From the NCBI GenBank assembly GCA_030603065.1, contig JAUVYN010000004.1:24511-88510 (forward strand): a DNA stretch of 64,000 nucleotides, written 5' to 3'. This DNA is from Pseudomonas sp. (GTDB lineage Bacteria > Pseudomonadota > Gammaproteobacteria > Pseudomonadales > Pseudomonadaceae). The position numbers and the translations under genes are program-made. The notes beneath the pieces are model-generated. The model ran no database searches, had not been told where the DNA came from, and worked only from the letters and a program-made list of their open reading frames with translations. Shown here piece after piece: positions 31,045 to 39,851 of this stretch (positions within the stretch are counted from its first letter, which is position 1; each line of letters opens with the position of its first letter).

Positions 31045-31764
31045 TCACCAGCTCAACTCGGCAGGAGCACATTTGTGTGTATTGACGCTGATGTCGCTCA
31101 CCCGGCCGTCGGTCAACCGAATCGTACGGTCGGCCATCGCTGAAATCGCGGCATTGTGTGTGATCACCACGGTGGTCGTTCTGAGGCGCTGATTGACGTC
31201 CTGCAGCACTTCCAGCACCCGTATGCCCGTCGCCGAATCCAGGGCGCCGGTGGGCTCATCACACAATAGCACTGCGGGGTTCTTTGCAATCGCTCGGGCA
31301 ATTGCGACTCTCTGCTGCTCTCCGCCGGAAAGATGCGACGGGAAGTGATCGAGCCGATGATCAAGGCCGACCAGCGCCAAGGCCTCGGCAGGACTCATGG
31401 GGCTCGTTGCGATTTCGGTGACGATGGCCACATTTTCCAGTGCCGTCAGGCTGGGGATCAGGTTATAGAACTGAAACACGAATCCCACGTGCTCGCGCCG
31501 GAACCGGGTCAGGTGGCTTTCATCAGCATGGCTCAGCTCCTGGTCGCGATACCAAACCTGCCCGCTGGTGGCTGTATCGAGACCACCAAGTATGTTCAGC
31601 AGCGTGGATTTTCCGCTGCCAGAGGCCCCAAGCAATACCACGAACTCACCTTCGTACAGATCCAGGTCAATACCCCGCAGAGCCTGGATCTGCACGTCGC
31701 CCATCTGGAAGGTTCGGGTCAGCGCGCGCGCTCGAAAGACTGGTAAGTCGGCCATCCCTGTCAC
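31045..31764 (-). CDS. ABC transporter ATPase (LolD/MacB type)
   Basis: 239 aa with all nucleotide-binding motifs: Walker [10 protein letters not shown] (about 50), Q-loop FVFQFYNL, signature LSGGEQQRV, Walker [13 protein letters not shown] and the switch histidine in VVITHN. The [14 protein letters not shown] and DEPTGALDS stretches place it in the LolD/MacB/FtsE subfamily, which partners with FtsX-like permeases such as the next gene. First gene of the exporter operon, divergent from arcD across 171 bases. Confidence 0.92.
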   Translation of the reverse strand: MTGMADLPVFRARALTRTFQMGDVQIQALRGIDLDLYEGEFVVLLGASGSGKSTLLNILGGLDTATSGQVWYRDQELSHADESHLTRFRREHVGFVFQFYNLIPSLTALENVAIVTEIATSPMSPAEALALVGLDHRLDHFPSHLSGGEQQRVAIARAIAKNPAVLLCDEPTGALDSATGIRVLEVLQDVNQRLRTTTVVITHNAAISAMADRTIRLTDGRVSDISVNTHKCAPAELSW

Positions 31765-31860
31765 CGGTTGCCTGTGCTTGCCGGAAAGTCTAGTCCGGGT
31801 CTGGGTGCTTTTCCGTGATTTCGGTCAGCGAATCGGCGATCAATACTGCCCTGCGCTGAC

Positions 31861-31902
31861 TTGATGCAGATCACTTTCATGTTGCCCGCGGCATGCTTAA
31901 CT
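31861..31902 (+). promoter_or_regulatory. Anr/FNR-type promoter of arcDAC
   Basis: TTGATGCAGATCAC (31861-31874) matches TTGAT-N4-ATCAA at 9 of 10 positions. Placed at -41.5 it predicts a start near 31909, with a weak -10-like TTAACT at 31897-31902. The site is 62-75 bases before the arcD ATG. The P. aeruginosa arc operon is known to be Anr-driven from such a position. The palindrome could also influence the divergent ABC operon. Confidence 0.72.
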
Positions 31903-31935
31903 GATCGAACGCTTCTCATGGAATGGAGGTGCACG

Positions 31936-33363
31936 ATGTCGGATTCTGCTCGCAAACTCAAACTCGGCGCGCTGATCGCGCTGGTGGTAGGCTCGATGAT
32001 CGGTGGCGGCATCTTTTCGCTACCGCAGAACATGGCAGCTAGCGCCGGCGCCGGCGCGGTGCTGATCGGCTGGGCCATCACCGCTGTAGGCATGCTGACC
32101 CTGGCGATGGTGTTCCAGTCGCTGGCCAATCGAAAGCCAGAACTGGACGCCGGTGTGTATGCCTATGCCAAGGCGGGATTCGGCGACTATATGGGGTTCT
32201 CCTCGGCCTGGGGCTACTGGATCAGCGCCTGGATCGGCAACGTAAGCTACTTCGTCCTGTTGTTCAGTACGCTGGGCATCTTTTTTCCTGCTTTCGGCGA
32301 AGGCAACACCCTGTTGTCCATCCTATGTGCCTCTGCCCTGCTCTGGCTGCTGCATCTGCTTGTGCTGAACGGTATACGGGAGGCGGCATTCGTCAACCTC
32401 GTTACCACCATAGCCAAGGTCATTCCCCTCATTCTGTTCATCATCATCACGGCGATTGCCTTTCGCATCGACATATTCACCGCGGACTTCTGGGGCACTG
32501 GCAACCTCGAACTCGGTAGCGTGCTGGACCAGGTACGCGGCATGATGCTGGTCACGGTGTGGGTTTTCATCGGTATCGAGGGCGCCAACGTATACTCCGC
32601 CCGCGCCGGCAGGCGCAGCGATGTCGGCAAGGCCACCATAATCGGCTTTCTAAGCGTCCTGCTGCTACTGGTGCTGGTCAATATGCTGTCCATGGGCATA
32701 ATGAGCCAGCCCGAGCTCGCTGCCCTGCAGAACCCGTCCATGGCCGGTGTGCTCGAACAGGTGGTGGGACGCTGGGGTGCGGTACTCATCAGCGTTGGGC
32801 TGGTCGTTTCACTCGCTGGAGGGCTGCTTGCCTGGACGTTGCTCAGTGCCGAAATTCTCTTCGCCGGTGCTCGGGACGGGACCATGCCCAGCTTTCTGCG
32901 CAAGGAAAATTCCCGCGGAGTACCAGTCAATGCACTCTGGGCGTCGAATGGCCTGATTCAACTGTTTCTGGTCTTCACTCTGTTCAACGCGGCGACCTAT
33001 CTCAATCTGCTGTACCTCGCCACCTCAATGATCCTGCTCCCCTACTTCTGGTCGGCTGCCTATGCAGTTAGAGTCGCCTGGACCCGTGACACCTATCAGG
33101 GGCAGGACGCGTTGCGCAATCGCGACCTACTGCTGGCGGTCATCGCTACCCTGTATGCGGTATGGCTGGTGTATGCCGGCGGCGTTCAATACGTGCTGCT
33201 TTCCGCACTGCTTTATGCGCCCGGTGCCATCTTTTTTGCCAAGGCCAAGCGTGAGAAGGGCGAGCCGGTATTCCGCCCGCTCGAAAAGATGGTTTTCCTC
33301 TGCGTTCTCCTAGCGGCCCTCGTTGCTGCATGGGGCATGTATCAGGGTGTTCTGACCCTTTGA
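31936..33363 (+). CDS. arcD: Arginine/ornithine antiporter ArcD
   Basis: 475 aa with about 12-13 TM helices, APC superfamily. The opening [27 protein letters not shown] is the amino-acid antiporter signature, followed by the charged loop [24 protein letters not shown] typical of ArcD. It exchanges external arginine for ornithine in the arginine deiminase pathway. The ATG at 31936 has GGAGG 6 bases upstream; the frame opens 25 codons earlier, overlapping the Anr site, and that start is rejected. arcA follows after 13 bases. Confidence 0.93.
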   Translation: MSDSARKLKLGALIALVVGSMIGGGIFSLPQNMAASAGAGAVLIGWAITAVGMLTLAMVFQSLANRKPELDAGVYAYAKAGFGDYMGFSSAWGYWISAWIGNVSYFVLLFSTLGIFFPAFGEGNTLLSILCASALLWLLHLLVLNGIREAAFVNLVTTIAKVIPLILFIIITAIAFRIDIFTADFWGTGNLELGSVLDQVRGMMLVTVWVFIGIEGANVYSARAGRRSDVGKATIIGFLSVLLLLVLVNMLSMGIMSQPELAALQNPSMAGVLEQVVGRWGAVLISVGLVVSLAGGLLAWTLLSAEILFAGARDGTMPSFLRKENSRGVPVNALWASNGLIQLFLVFTLFNAATYLNLLYLATSMILLPYFWSAAYAVRVAWTRDTYQGQDALRNRDLLLAVIATLYAVWLVYAGGVQYVLLSALLYAPGAIFFAKAKREKGEPVFRPLEKMVFLCVLLAALVAAWGMYQGVLTL

Positions 33364-33376
33364 TCCTGGAGGCACA

Positions 33377-34633
33377 ATGACTGTCGACACACTCGTCCCT
33401 GGCGTCTATTCCGAAGCAGGCCGCCTGCGAAAAGTGCTCGTTTGCGCTCCAGGGCTGGCGCACCGGCGCCTAACTCCTAGCAACTGCGACGAGCTTCTGT
33501 TCGATGACGTGCTTTGGGTAAACCAGGCCAAGCGGGATCATTTCGATTTCGTAACCAAGCTGCGTGAGCGTGGAGTGGAAGTGCTGGAGATGCATAACCT
33601 GCTCACGGATATCCTTGGCCTGACGGATGCCCGCGCCTGGATTCTGGATCGCAAGATCACCGCCAACGACGTGGGCATCGGTTTGCAGGATGAAGTACGC
33701 GCCTGGATGAACGAGCTAGCCCCGCGACAGCTCGCGGAGTTTCTTGTCGGCGGCGTTTCCGGCGAGGATTTGCCCGGAACTCAGAGCAGCGAGATCAGCC
33801 GCCTGTTTCGAGAGTACCTGGGGCACTCGAGCTTCATTCTTCCTCCCTTGCCAAACACCCTTTTCACCCGCGATACCTCATGCTGGATCTACCAGGGTGT
33901 GACCCTGAATCCGATGCACTGGCCTGCCCGTCGCCAGGAAACGCTGCTCGCAGCGGCCATATACCGTTTTCATCCCGAATTTACCGCCCATGACTTTCCA
34001 GTATGGTACGGCGACCCGGACCAGAGCCATGGACTTGCCACCCTCGAGGGGGGCGATGTCATGCCGATCGGCAACGGCGTGGTGCTGGTCGGTATGGGTG
34101 AACGCAGTTCGCGCCAGGCGATAGGTCAGCTCGCTGCGGCGCTGTTCGCCGCTGGCGCGGCATCTCGGGTCATAGTCGCCGGCCTGCCGCGATCACGTTC
34201 GGCAATGCATCTGGATACCGTGTTCAGTTTCTGTGACCGCGACCTGGTGACCATCTACCCGGATGTGGTTCAGGGTATCGTCGCCTTCAGTCTTCGCCCG
34301 GACGAAAGCCGCGCAGGCGGGATCGACGTTCGTCGAGAAGAGCGTCCCTTTCTGGCAGTCGTCGCCGAAGCGCTGGGACTCCAGACGCTGCGGGTAGTGC
34401 AGACGGGGGGCGACAGTTACGAGGCGGAGCGGGAACAGTGGGATGATGGCAACAATGTGGTAGCCATCGAGCCCGGAGTTGTCATCGGTTATGACCGTAA
34501 TACCTACACCAACACGCTGCTGCGCAAGGCCGGTATCGAGGTCATTACCATTGAATCGAGCGAACTTGGACGCGGCCGTGGTGGCGGGCATTGCATGACC
34601 TGCCCGATAGTCCGCGACCCGCTGGACTACTGA
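33377..34633 (+). CDS. arcA: Arginine deiminase
   Basis: 418 aa, the same length as the P. aeruginosa enzyme. It converts arginine to citrulline and ammonia. The catalytic cysteine is C406 in [12 protein letters not shown], at the identical number as in P. aeruginosa; other active-site blocks are [35 protein letters not shown] and [20 protein letters not shown] precedes the ATG. In the usual arcDABC order the next gene should be arcB, but arcC follows after only 13 bases. Confidence 0.97.
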   Translation: MTVDTLVPGVYSEAGRLRKVLVCAPGLAHRRLTPSNCDELLFDDVLWVNQAKRDHFDFVTKLRERGVEVLEMHNLLTDILGLTDARAWILDRKITANDVGIGLQDEVRAWMNELAPRQLAEFLVGGVSGEDLPGTQSSEISRLFREYLGHSSFILPPLPNTLFTRDTSCWIYQGVTLNPMHWPARRQETLLAAAIYRFHPEFTAHDFPVWYGDPDQSHGLATLEGGDVMPIGNGVVLVGMGERSSRQAIGQLAAALFAAGAASRVIVAGLPRSRSAMHLDTVFSFCDRDLVTIYPDVVQGIVAFSLRPDESRAGGIDVRREERPFLAVVAEALGLQTLRVVQTGGDSYEAEREQWDDGNNVVAIEPGVVIGYDRNTYTNTLLRKAGIEVITIESSELGRGRGGGHCMTCPIVRDPLDY

Positions 34634-34646
34634 TGAGGCGGTACCG

Positions 34647-35582
34647 ATGCGCCTAGCCATTGCCCTGGGCGGTAACGCGCTGCTGCGCCGAGGCGAGCCG
34701 ATGACAGCCGCCAACCAGCGCCGTAACATTGCCGCCGCGACAGCGCAGATTGCGCTGGTCGCCGCCGGGAACGAACTGATCATAGCCCATGGCAATGGTC
34801 CCCAGGTGGGGCTGCTGGCCTTGCAGGCGGCCGCTTATCCATGCGTCGAGCCCTATCCGCTCGATGTACTTGGAGCGGAAACGGAGGGCATGATCGGTTA
34901 CCTGATCGAACAGGAACTGGCCAATCGGTTACCGCAGGATGCCACTCTGGCTACCCTGCTCACCCAGGTCGAGGTAGACCCGGAAGACCCTGCCTTTGTT
35001 CACCCCAGCAAGCCCATCGGGCCGCTATACAGCCTTGCCCAGGCCGAGGCGCTCGCAGCCAGCAATGGCTGGAGTATGGCGCCGGATGGTGAACACTATC
35101 GCCGGGTCGTTCCCAGTCCTCGGCCGCAGAGAATACTGCAACGCCGTCCCGTAGAATGGTTGCTTGAGATGGGGGCGATAGTCATTTGCGCCGGTGGTGG
35201 CGGCATCCCGGTTCGCTACGAGCAAACGGGTCGCGTATCCGGAGTGGAGGCAGTGATAGACAAGGACCTGTGCGCTGCGCTGCTCGCCCGCGAGCTGAAT
35301 TGCGATCGGCTCATCATAGCCACTGATGTCGATGCCGCTTACGTCAATTGGGGGTCCGACAATCCCCTGGCAATCGCGGCCGCGCACCCTTCCGAGCTGG
35401 AACGACTGGTCTTCGCGGAAGGCTCGATGGGCCCCAAGGTGCAGGCAGCGTGCGAGTTCGCGCAGGCCACCGGTGGGATCGCTGCCATTGGCTGCCTAAA
35501 CGAGATCGAGCAGCTCGTTGCGGGCACCGCCGGCACACAAGTCAGCGTGACGATACAGGGTATCGACTATCGCCGTTGCTAA
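34647..35582 (+). CDS. arcC: Carbamate kinase
   Basis: 311 aa. It makes ATP from carbamoyl phosphate and ADP, the energy-yielding last step of the deiminase pathway. Landmarks: [11 protein letters not shown] at the N-terminus, [58 protein letters not shown] and [13 protein letters not shown]. Its substrate is normally supplied by ornithine carbamoyltransferase (arcB), which is absent from this operon, so an OTC encoded elsewhere must serve. Convergent with the mutarotase gene, the two stops being 9 bases apart. Confidence 0.95.
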   Translation: MRLAIALGGNALLRRGEPMTAANQRRNIAAATAQIALVAAGNELIIAHGNGPQVGLLALQAAAYPCVEPYPLDVLGAETEGMIGYLIEQELANRLPQDATLATLLTQVEVDPEDPAFVHPSKPIGPLYSLAQAEALAASNGWSMAPDGEHYRRVVPSPRPQRILQRRPVEWLLEMGAIVICAGGGGIPVRYEQTGRVSGVEAVIDKDLCAALLARELNCDRLIIATDVDAAYVNWGSDNPLAIAAAHPSELERLVFAEGSMGPKVQAACEFAQATGGIAAIGCLNEIEQLVAGTAGTQVSVTIQGIDYRRC

Positions 35583-35591
35583 GGCGGAACG

Positions 35592-36464
35592 TCACACCCG
35601 ACGAATATCTGTGCTCAGCGTGTGGCTCTCACCGGGCTCGAGAACACGTGCATCAGGCCCTGCGTTAGCCGCCTCGATACATACCATGCCAAGGTAACCG
35701 TCCGCCGGATACTGACTCAAGCGCCCCCCCTTTTTAATCCATGGGTTCCATACCACTACCGACTGGCTGCCCTCGCGACCGACCTGAAGAAAGTGATCGG
35801 AACCGTCGTGAAGCTGCACCGGACTTTGATGATCGTAGTAGATGCGATCGACTTCGCCGGAAAAGGTGACAGGGCCCTGCTGCTGGTTGTCGGCAATGCC
35901 GGTCACCTTGTCTGCATAGCGGCAACCCTCTAGCCCCCACACCTCCGCACGATGAATGCTGTCGACCGGCAGATAGGTATGCAGTGCCTGACTGAGGGGC
36001 TGCGGCCTGTTACCGGTATTGGTGGTGGTCAGACAGATCTGCAAAGCCTGACCCAGGACGAACTCCGCTTCCAGCTGCCAGGATTCGCCAGGCAGCTGAC
36101 GCGCTATCTCGGCCTCCGGCAGTGCCAGCACAATACGGATTTGATGAGGAGCAGTGGAGCATTCCTTGAGAATCCAGTGGCTGGTCCGGGCAATGCCATG
36201 GGCCGGCCCTTCACGTTCGTCAGCGAACCAGGGCCAGCAAATGGGAACGCCGCCACGAAGAGGCCTGCCCGGCACTTCCGGATCAACCGGACTCATCCAC
36301 AGCAACGGGTCCTGACCAGCCGGCACGCAGGCAACCAGATGGGCACCTTCCAGGGAAATGCGGGCTTTGACGGCGGGGTGCTGCACTTCGAGAAATTCGC
36401 GGCCGTGGATGTTGCGGAGCAACTGGATGTGCTCACTGGCCTGGGATACCGCTTCCGTCTGCAT
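35592..36464 (-). CDS. D-hexose-6-phosphate mutarotase (YeaD-type aldose 1-epimerase)
   Basis: 290 aa from the ATG at 36464 (frame open to 36509). Galactose-mutarotase fold of the YeaD/YMR099C subgroup that interconverts anomers of hexose 6-phosphates. Visible signatures: GGVPICWPWFADE, ARTSHW, LSQALHTYLPVDSI (catalytic His) and VVVWNPWIKKG, followed by the conserved YLGMVCIEAAN with the catalytic Glu. Cytosolic. The activity is inferred from the family. Confidence 0.87.
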   Translation of the reverse strand: MQTEAVSQASEHIQLLRNIHGREFLEVQHPAVKARISLEGAHLVACVPAGQDPLLWMSPVDPEVPGRPLRGGVPICWPWFADEREGPAHGIARTSHWILKECSTAPHQIRIVLALPEAEIARQLPGESWQLEAEFVLGQALQICLTTTNTGNRPQPLSQALHTYLPVDSIHRAEVWGLEGCRYADKVTGIADNQQQGPVTFSGEVDRIYYDHQSPVQLHDGSDHFLQVGREGSQSVVVWNPWIKKGGRLSQYPADGYLGMVCIEAANAGPDARVLEPGESHTLSTDIRRV

Positions 36465-36569
36465 GTGCCGTCCCTCGGTTGTCGACACAAGTATAGGCCG
36501 GAATTGCAACGGAGAGTTCCGCTGGTGAGGTTAACGGTATGCGCGCCGCACAGCGACGCGCAGGATGCT

Positions 36570-36785
36570 TCAGGTGCTGGCCTCGATACGGAAACCGACC
36601 TTCAGCACCACCTGAAAATGGGCTACCTGACCGTCCACTACATGGCCACGCGTCTCGCTGACTTCGAACCACTCGACGTTGTTTACCGTACGGCTGCACT
36701 GGGCGATCGCTGTACGGATGGCATCATCGATACTGGTTGTCGATGAGCCAACGATTTCGATCTTTTTGTAGACGTGATCTGACAT
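36570..36785 (-). CDS. Dodecin (flavin-binding small protein)
   Basis: 71 aa, the typical size. Dodecins form hollow dodecamers that store or buffer flavins. The sequence has the family's beta-alpha-beta-beta plan: HVYKKIEIVGSSTTSIDDAIRTAIAQ, then NNVEWFEVSETRGHVVDG with the flavin-stacking W, and VAHFQVVLKVGFRIE. The ATG at 36785 is preferred over the one at 36791 because GGGAG is 6 bases before it but directly abuts the other. It lies 58 bases downstream of the Fur-controlled ORF and might be co-transcribed with it. Confidence 0.92.
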   Translation of the reverse strand: MSDHVYKKIEIVGSSTTSIDDAIRTAIAQCSRTVNNVEWFEVSETRGHVVDGQVAHFQVVLKVGFRIEAST

Positions 36786-36843
36786 CTTCATCTCCCATTT
36801 GGTCGGTTGTCTCCAACTTATGGCAGATACGACTACGGTTAGT

Positions 36844-36993
36844 TCAACGTTGTGTCGCGCCGGGCTGCTTGCTCGCCGATGCCCCTTCCATACGGGCGCC
36901 GTTCGCGCGGTTGCGCTCGATCTCGCGCAACAGATGCCAGGCCTGGCAAATCGATTGGGAAGAGCCGGCCATCAACATGACTGATTTACGCAT
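36844..36993 (-). CDS. 49-codon ORF under a Fur-box promoter (hypothetical)
   Basis: Frame starting MRKSVMLMAGSSQ and ending ASKQPGATQR: 49 aa, basic, amphipathic middle (SICQAWHLLREIERNRAN), no signal peptide, one cysteine. It is supported by CGGAGG 9 bases before the ATG and by a promoter with TTGACA and GATACT 17 bases apart, giving a leader of about 26 bases, and a Fur box abutting the -35. I do not recognise the protein. Alternatives are an iron-regulated small RNA or a leader of the dodecin gene. Confidence 0.55.
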   Translation of the reverse strand: MRKSVMLMAGSSQSICQAWHLLREIERNRANGARMEGASASKQPGATQR

Positions 36994-37025
36994 GGGTGTA
37001 ATCCTCCGAGCGAGATGATGGTGTC

Positions 37026-37054
37026 AGTATCGGCCCGGAGATGCACACTGTCAA
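37026..37054 (-). promoter_or_regulatory. Sigma-70 promoter of the 49-codon ORF
   Basis: On the minus strand TTGACA (37054-37049, perfect -35) and GATACT (37031-37026, 4 of 6) are separated by exactly 17 bases. The predicted start is near 37019, 26 bases before the ORF's ATG. Confidence 0.65.
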
Positions 37055-37055
37055 T

Positions 37056-37074
37056 GAGAATGATTATCCATATC
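37056..37074. promoter_or_regulatory. Fur box
   Basis: GAGAATGATTATCCATATC matches the classical 19-base Fur consensus GATAATGATAATCATTATC at 15 positions and ends one base from the -35 of the promoter above. It lies after the PilZ stop codon and before the small ORF, so only the latter (and perhaps dodecin) would be repressed by iron. Confidence 0.72.
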
Positions 37075-37093
37075 AATTGGCCTCGACCAGCGG

Positions 37094-37426
37094 TTATCGG
37101 CTTGCCACCATCTTCTCGATACACTGCCGAGACTCAGCCGGGAGATGCGTAAAATGCAGTCCAGTCCAGTACTGCCCTCCTCCGATGCTTTCCCGATTCC
37201 ACAGGCTTTCAGCGTCCAGCAAAAACTCATCCATTCCGTTGAGCGTCATCGGCAGATTGATCTGCAGGGAAAACGATTTGAACATTTCTATCGGCTTGTC
37301 GCTGAGCAGCATAAGCCCTTCGACGTGCAGGTCCACCACCCGGCCCAGCAGATTGCCGGTCTCCAGGTCATATACTTCCAGACTGCTGCTCACAGTATGG
37401 CGCTCCAGTTTTCGTCTTTCGCTCAT
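37094..37426 (-). CDS. PilZ-domain protein with atypical c-di-GMP motif
   Basis: 110 aa from the ATG at 37426 (frame open to 37462). It is essentially a single PilZ domain. The N-terminal arginine motif RRKLERH is present, but the second motif, usually D/N-x-S-x-x-G, reads DLHVEG with His in place of Ser, so c-di-GMP binding may be weakened or different. Divergent from the gspE-like gene with 170 bases between them. Target unknown. Confidence 0.8.
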   Translation of the reverse strand: MSERRKLERHTVSSSLEVYDLETGNLLGRVVDLHVEGLMLLSDKPIEMFKSFSLQINLPMTLNGMDEFLLDAESLWNRESIGGGQYWTGLHFTHLPAESRQCIEKMVASR

Positions 37427-37596
37427 GTTGATCCCGTTCGAAATGGCGCCGTTTTCGATCACCCGTCTGAAGCCCGGCCCACCGAGGAAAGTGTGCTGGA
37501 TTTAAGGTCTGGCCAAAAGCCATAATCTGTTGAATTTTCGTTAATCCTCTCACAGTTCCGGGATTCCCGCGTACAGGCGTTTCCCAAGGAGTATGC

Positions 37597-39309
37597 ATGC
37601 TGGTCAGCTCGCGCGAAGACCTTTACGCTCACCTTAAGCAACATGGTAGTGACATGCCCGAGCAACTGCTCGGGCAGCTGCTGCTGGCCCGGCGTCTGAT
37701 CGATACCAGACAGCTGAGTTCCGCCCTGGAGCAACAGCGCAGGCAGCCCGGAATCAGGCTTGGCCAAATTCTCCTGGGCTCGGGGGCGATTACGCCGGAG
37801 CAGTTACGCCAGGCAATCGCGGAGCAGTTACGCGTGCCTGAGGTGCAGCTCGAGGGGTTCGATATCGAGGATGAGCTGCTCAAACTGCTTCCGGAAACGG
37901 CTGCACGTCAGTACAAGGTCATCCCGCTGATGCTGCATTCCGACCGCATCATAGTAGCCTGCCCTGACCCTACCCGTCCCGAGCTGCTGCACACTCTGAG
38001 CTTCATCACTGGCAAGCCGGTCGAAGCGGTGCTGGCGGACCCCCGTGCCATCGAACAGGCGATCAACATGCATTATGGCGCCGCCACTGCGGAGGTACTG
38101 CCTGAGTACGATCAGGTCGAGCCGGACCTTTCACTGCAGGAAATAAAAACCCTCGCCGAAGACAAGCCGACCGTCCGCTTCGTGGACAATCTGCTGGAAG
38201 ATGCGATCAGCCGGCGCGCGTCCGATATCCATATACGCCCCGGTGAACGCGAGGCAACGATACAGTTTCGCGTCGACGGTATGCTCATGGACATACGTCA
38301 GATCAAGCGCAGCACCCTGCCCGCCATCGTCAGTCGGATCAAGATTATCGGTGGAATGAACATCGCCGAGCGACGTTTGCCGCAGGATGGACGTTACATG
38401 GTGAGAATCAGCGGCCGCACGATCGATCTCCGCCTCTCGGTCATGCCCACGATCCATGGCGAAAGCGTGGTAATGCGGATTCTCGATACCACGCAGAGCC
38501 TCAAGAGTCTGGAGCAGCTGGGCTTTAGCGAGACCGACGCCCGACGCTTTCGCAATCTGATCAGCCTTAACCAGGGTATCGTCCTGGTTACCGGGCCCAC
38601 CGGTTCAGGCAAAAGTACTACTCTCTACGCTGCGATCAACGACATCCGCAAGACGGGAGTGAACATCATTACAGTCGAGGATCCGGTGGAGTACCAGATT
38701 GGCGGAATTCGCCAGATTCAGGTGCGTTCCGCGATTGGTTACACCTTCGCTCGCGCCCTGAGGCACATTCTGCGGCATGACCCGGACGTCATCATGGTCG
38801 GGGAGATTCGGGATCAGGAAACAGCTCTCATGGCTACAGAGAGCGCGCTGACCGGCCACCTGGTATTGAGCACCCTGCACACCAACAGCGCGGCAGCTAC
38901 CGTCACGCGCCTTCTGGAAATCGGCATTGCACCCTATCTGGTCAACGCAAGCCTTATCGGTGTGCTCGCACAGCGCCTCGCCCGGCGCAATTGCACCCAT
39001 TGTCTTACCGAAGAGAAGGTGCCCGACTATGTTTACCAGGCACTGGGACTGAACGGCGATGAAGCGTTTCGGGTGGGTGCCGGTTGCGACCATTGTCACG
39101 GCCGCGGCTTCGCCGGACGTATCGCGGTATACGAGCTGCTGGAGGTCACGAGCGAGTTGCGACGGCTTATTCGTCCCGATGCGTCAGCTCAGGAGATCGA
39201 ACAACAGGCACAACGTGATGGCATGCGACCGCTGACCGAAGGCGCGCTCGAACTCGCCCGCCAGGGCGTCATTTCACTTGCCGAGGTGTACCGGGTCCGC
39301 CTGGAGTAA
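37597..39309 (+). CDS. GspE/PilB-type secretion ATPase, orphan
   Basis: 570 aa. An N-terminal GspE_N/MshEN-type domain (about 50-160; SGAITPEQLRQAIAEQL) is followed by the T2SE ATPase: RASDIHIRPGE, Walker A GPTGSGKST (about 330), the Asp box ITVEDPVEYQI, Walker B VIMVGEIRD and the His box TGHLVLSTLHTNSA. A zinc-binding tetracysteine (CTHC near 467 and CDHCHGRG near 494) is complete. It is therefore probably an active type II secretion or type IV pilus motor, but no gsp or pil partner genes adjoin. AAGGAG precedes the ATG. Confidence 0.9.
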   Translation: MLVSSREDLYAHLKQHGSDMPEQLLGQLLLARRLIDTRQLSSALEQQRRQPGIRLGQILLGSGAITPEQLRQAIAEQLRVPEVQLEGFDIEDELLKLLPETAARQYKVIPLMLHSDRIIVACPDPTRPELLHTLSFITGKPVEAVLADPRAIEQAINMHYGAATAEVLPEYDQVEPDLSLQEIKTLAEDKPTVRFVDNLLEDAISRRASDIHIRPGEREATIQFRVDGMLMDIRQIKRSTLPAIVSRIKIIGGMNIAERRLPQDGRYMVRISGRTIDLRLSVMPTIHGESVVMRILDTTQSLKSLEQLGFSETDARRFRNLISLNQGIVLVTGPTGSGKSTTLYAAINDIRKTGVNIITVEDPVEYQIGGIRQIQVRSAIGYTFARALRHILRHDPDVIMVGEIRDQETALMATESALTGHLVLSTLHTNSAAATVTRLLEIGIAPYLVNASLIGVLAQRLARRNCTHCLTEEKVPDYVYQALGLNGDEAFRVGAGCDHCHGRGFAGRIAVYELLEVTSELRRLIRPDASAQEIEQQAQRDGMRPLTEGALELARQGVISLAEVYRVRLE

Positions 39310-39368
39310 GGCTATTCAGTCCGGCTGGATCGGGGTAATCTGAGCCAATCAACAGTCAGGAAGCTCCT

Positions 39369-39851
39369 ATGAAACGCTCATTACCCTGGATCCTCGTTGC
39401 CCTGTTTGCCGCACCTGCCATCTCCGCGGACTTCGACGTCGCCGACATCCGGATCTCCGACCCCTGGTCCCGTGCGGTGCCCCCGGTCGCCCCCACTGGC
39501 GCCGCCTACCTGACAATTCATAACCGGGGAGCTGCTGGTGATCGCCTGATCGGCGTGCAAACTCCGGCAGCGGGCCATGCCGAGCTGCACGAACACGTGC
39601 ATCAGGATGGACTGATGAAGATGCAAAAGCTCGAGTCGATCAGCATCGACGCAGGAGAAGAGGTCAGTTTCGAGCCGGGCGGATACCATGTGATGCTGTT
39701 CGATCTCAAGCAGCCCCTGACCGAGGGCACCCCCTTCCCGCTTACCCTGCACTTCGAGAAGGCTGGCTCGGTTGAACTAGAGGTGGAGGTCAGGGCGCCG
39801 GGGGCAACCGGCAACCCCCGACACTCTGACGACCACCACCATCATCACTGA
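39369..39851 (+). CDS. Periplasmic copper chaperone PCu(A)C
   Basis: 160 aa with a Sec signal peptide (about 1-20). The PCuAC domain carries DPWSRAVPPVAPTGAAYLTIHN, then the Cu(I) site with H/M residues in ELHEHVHQDGLMKMQ and GGYHVMLFDLK. It delivers copper to the cytochrome c oxidase Cu-A centre, possibly together with Sco. The C-terminus ends DDHHHHH, a natural His-rich tail that may bind extra metal. Its end overlaps that of the convergent TRIC-type gene by 7 bases. Confidence 0.9.
   Translation: MKRSLPWILVALFAAPAISADFDVADIRISDPWSRAVPPVAPTGAAYLTIHNRGAAGDRLIGVQTPAAGHAELHEHVHQDGLMKMQKLESISIDAGEEVSFEPGGYHVMLFDLKQPLTEGTPFPLTLHFEKAGSVELEVEVRAPGATGNPRHSDDHHHHH

Noticed and set aside
31828-31848. 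Second Anr site in the arcD/ABC intergenic region
   Set aside because: Only one half-site (ATCAA) is present; the other half does not match.
39834-39851. HHHHH end as a sign of an engineered tag or vector
   Set aside because: The codons continue a natural His-rich PCuAC tail followed directly by a native convergent gene.
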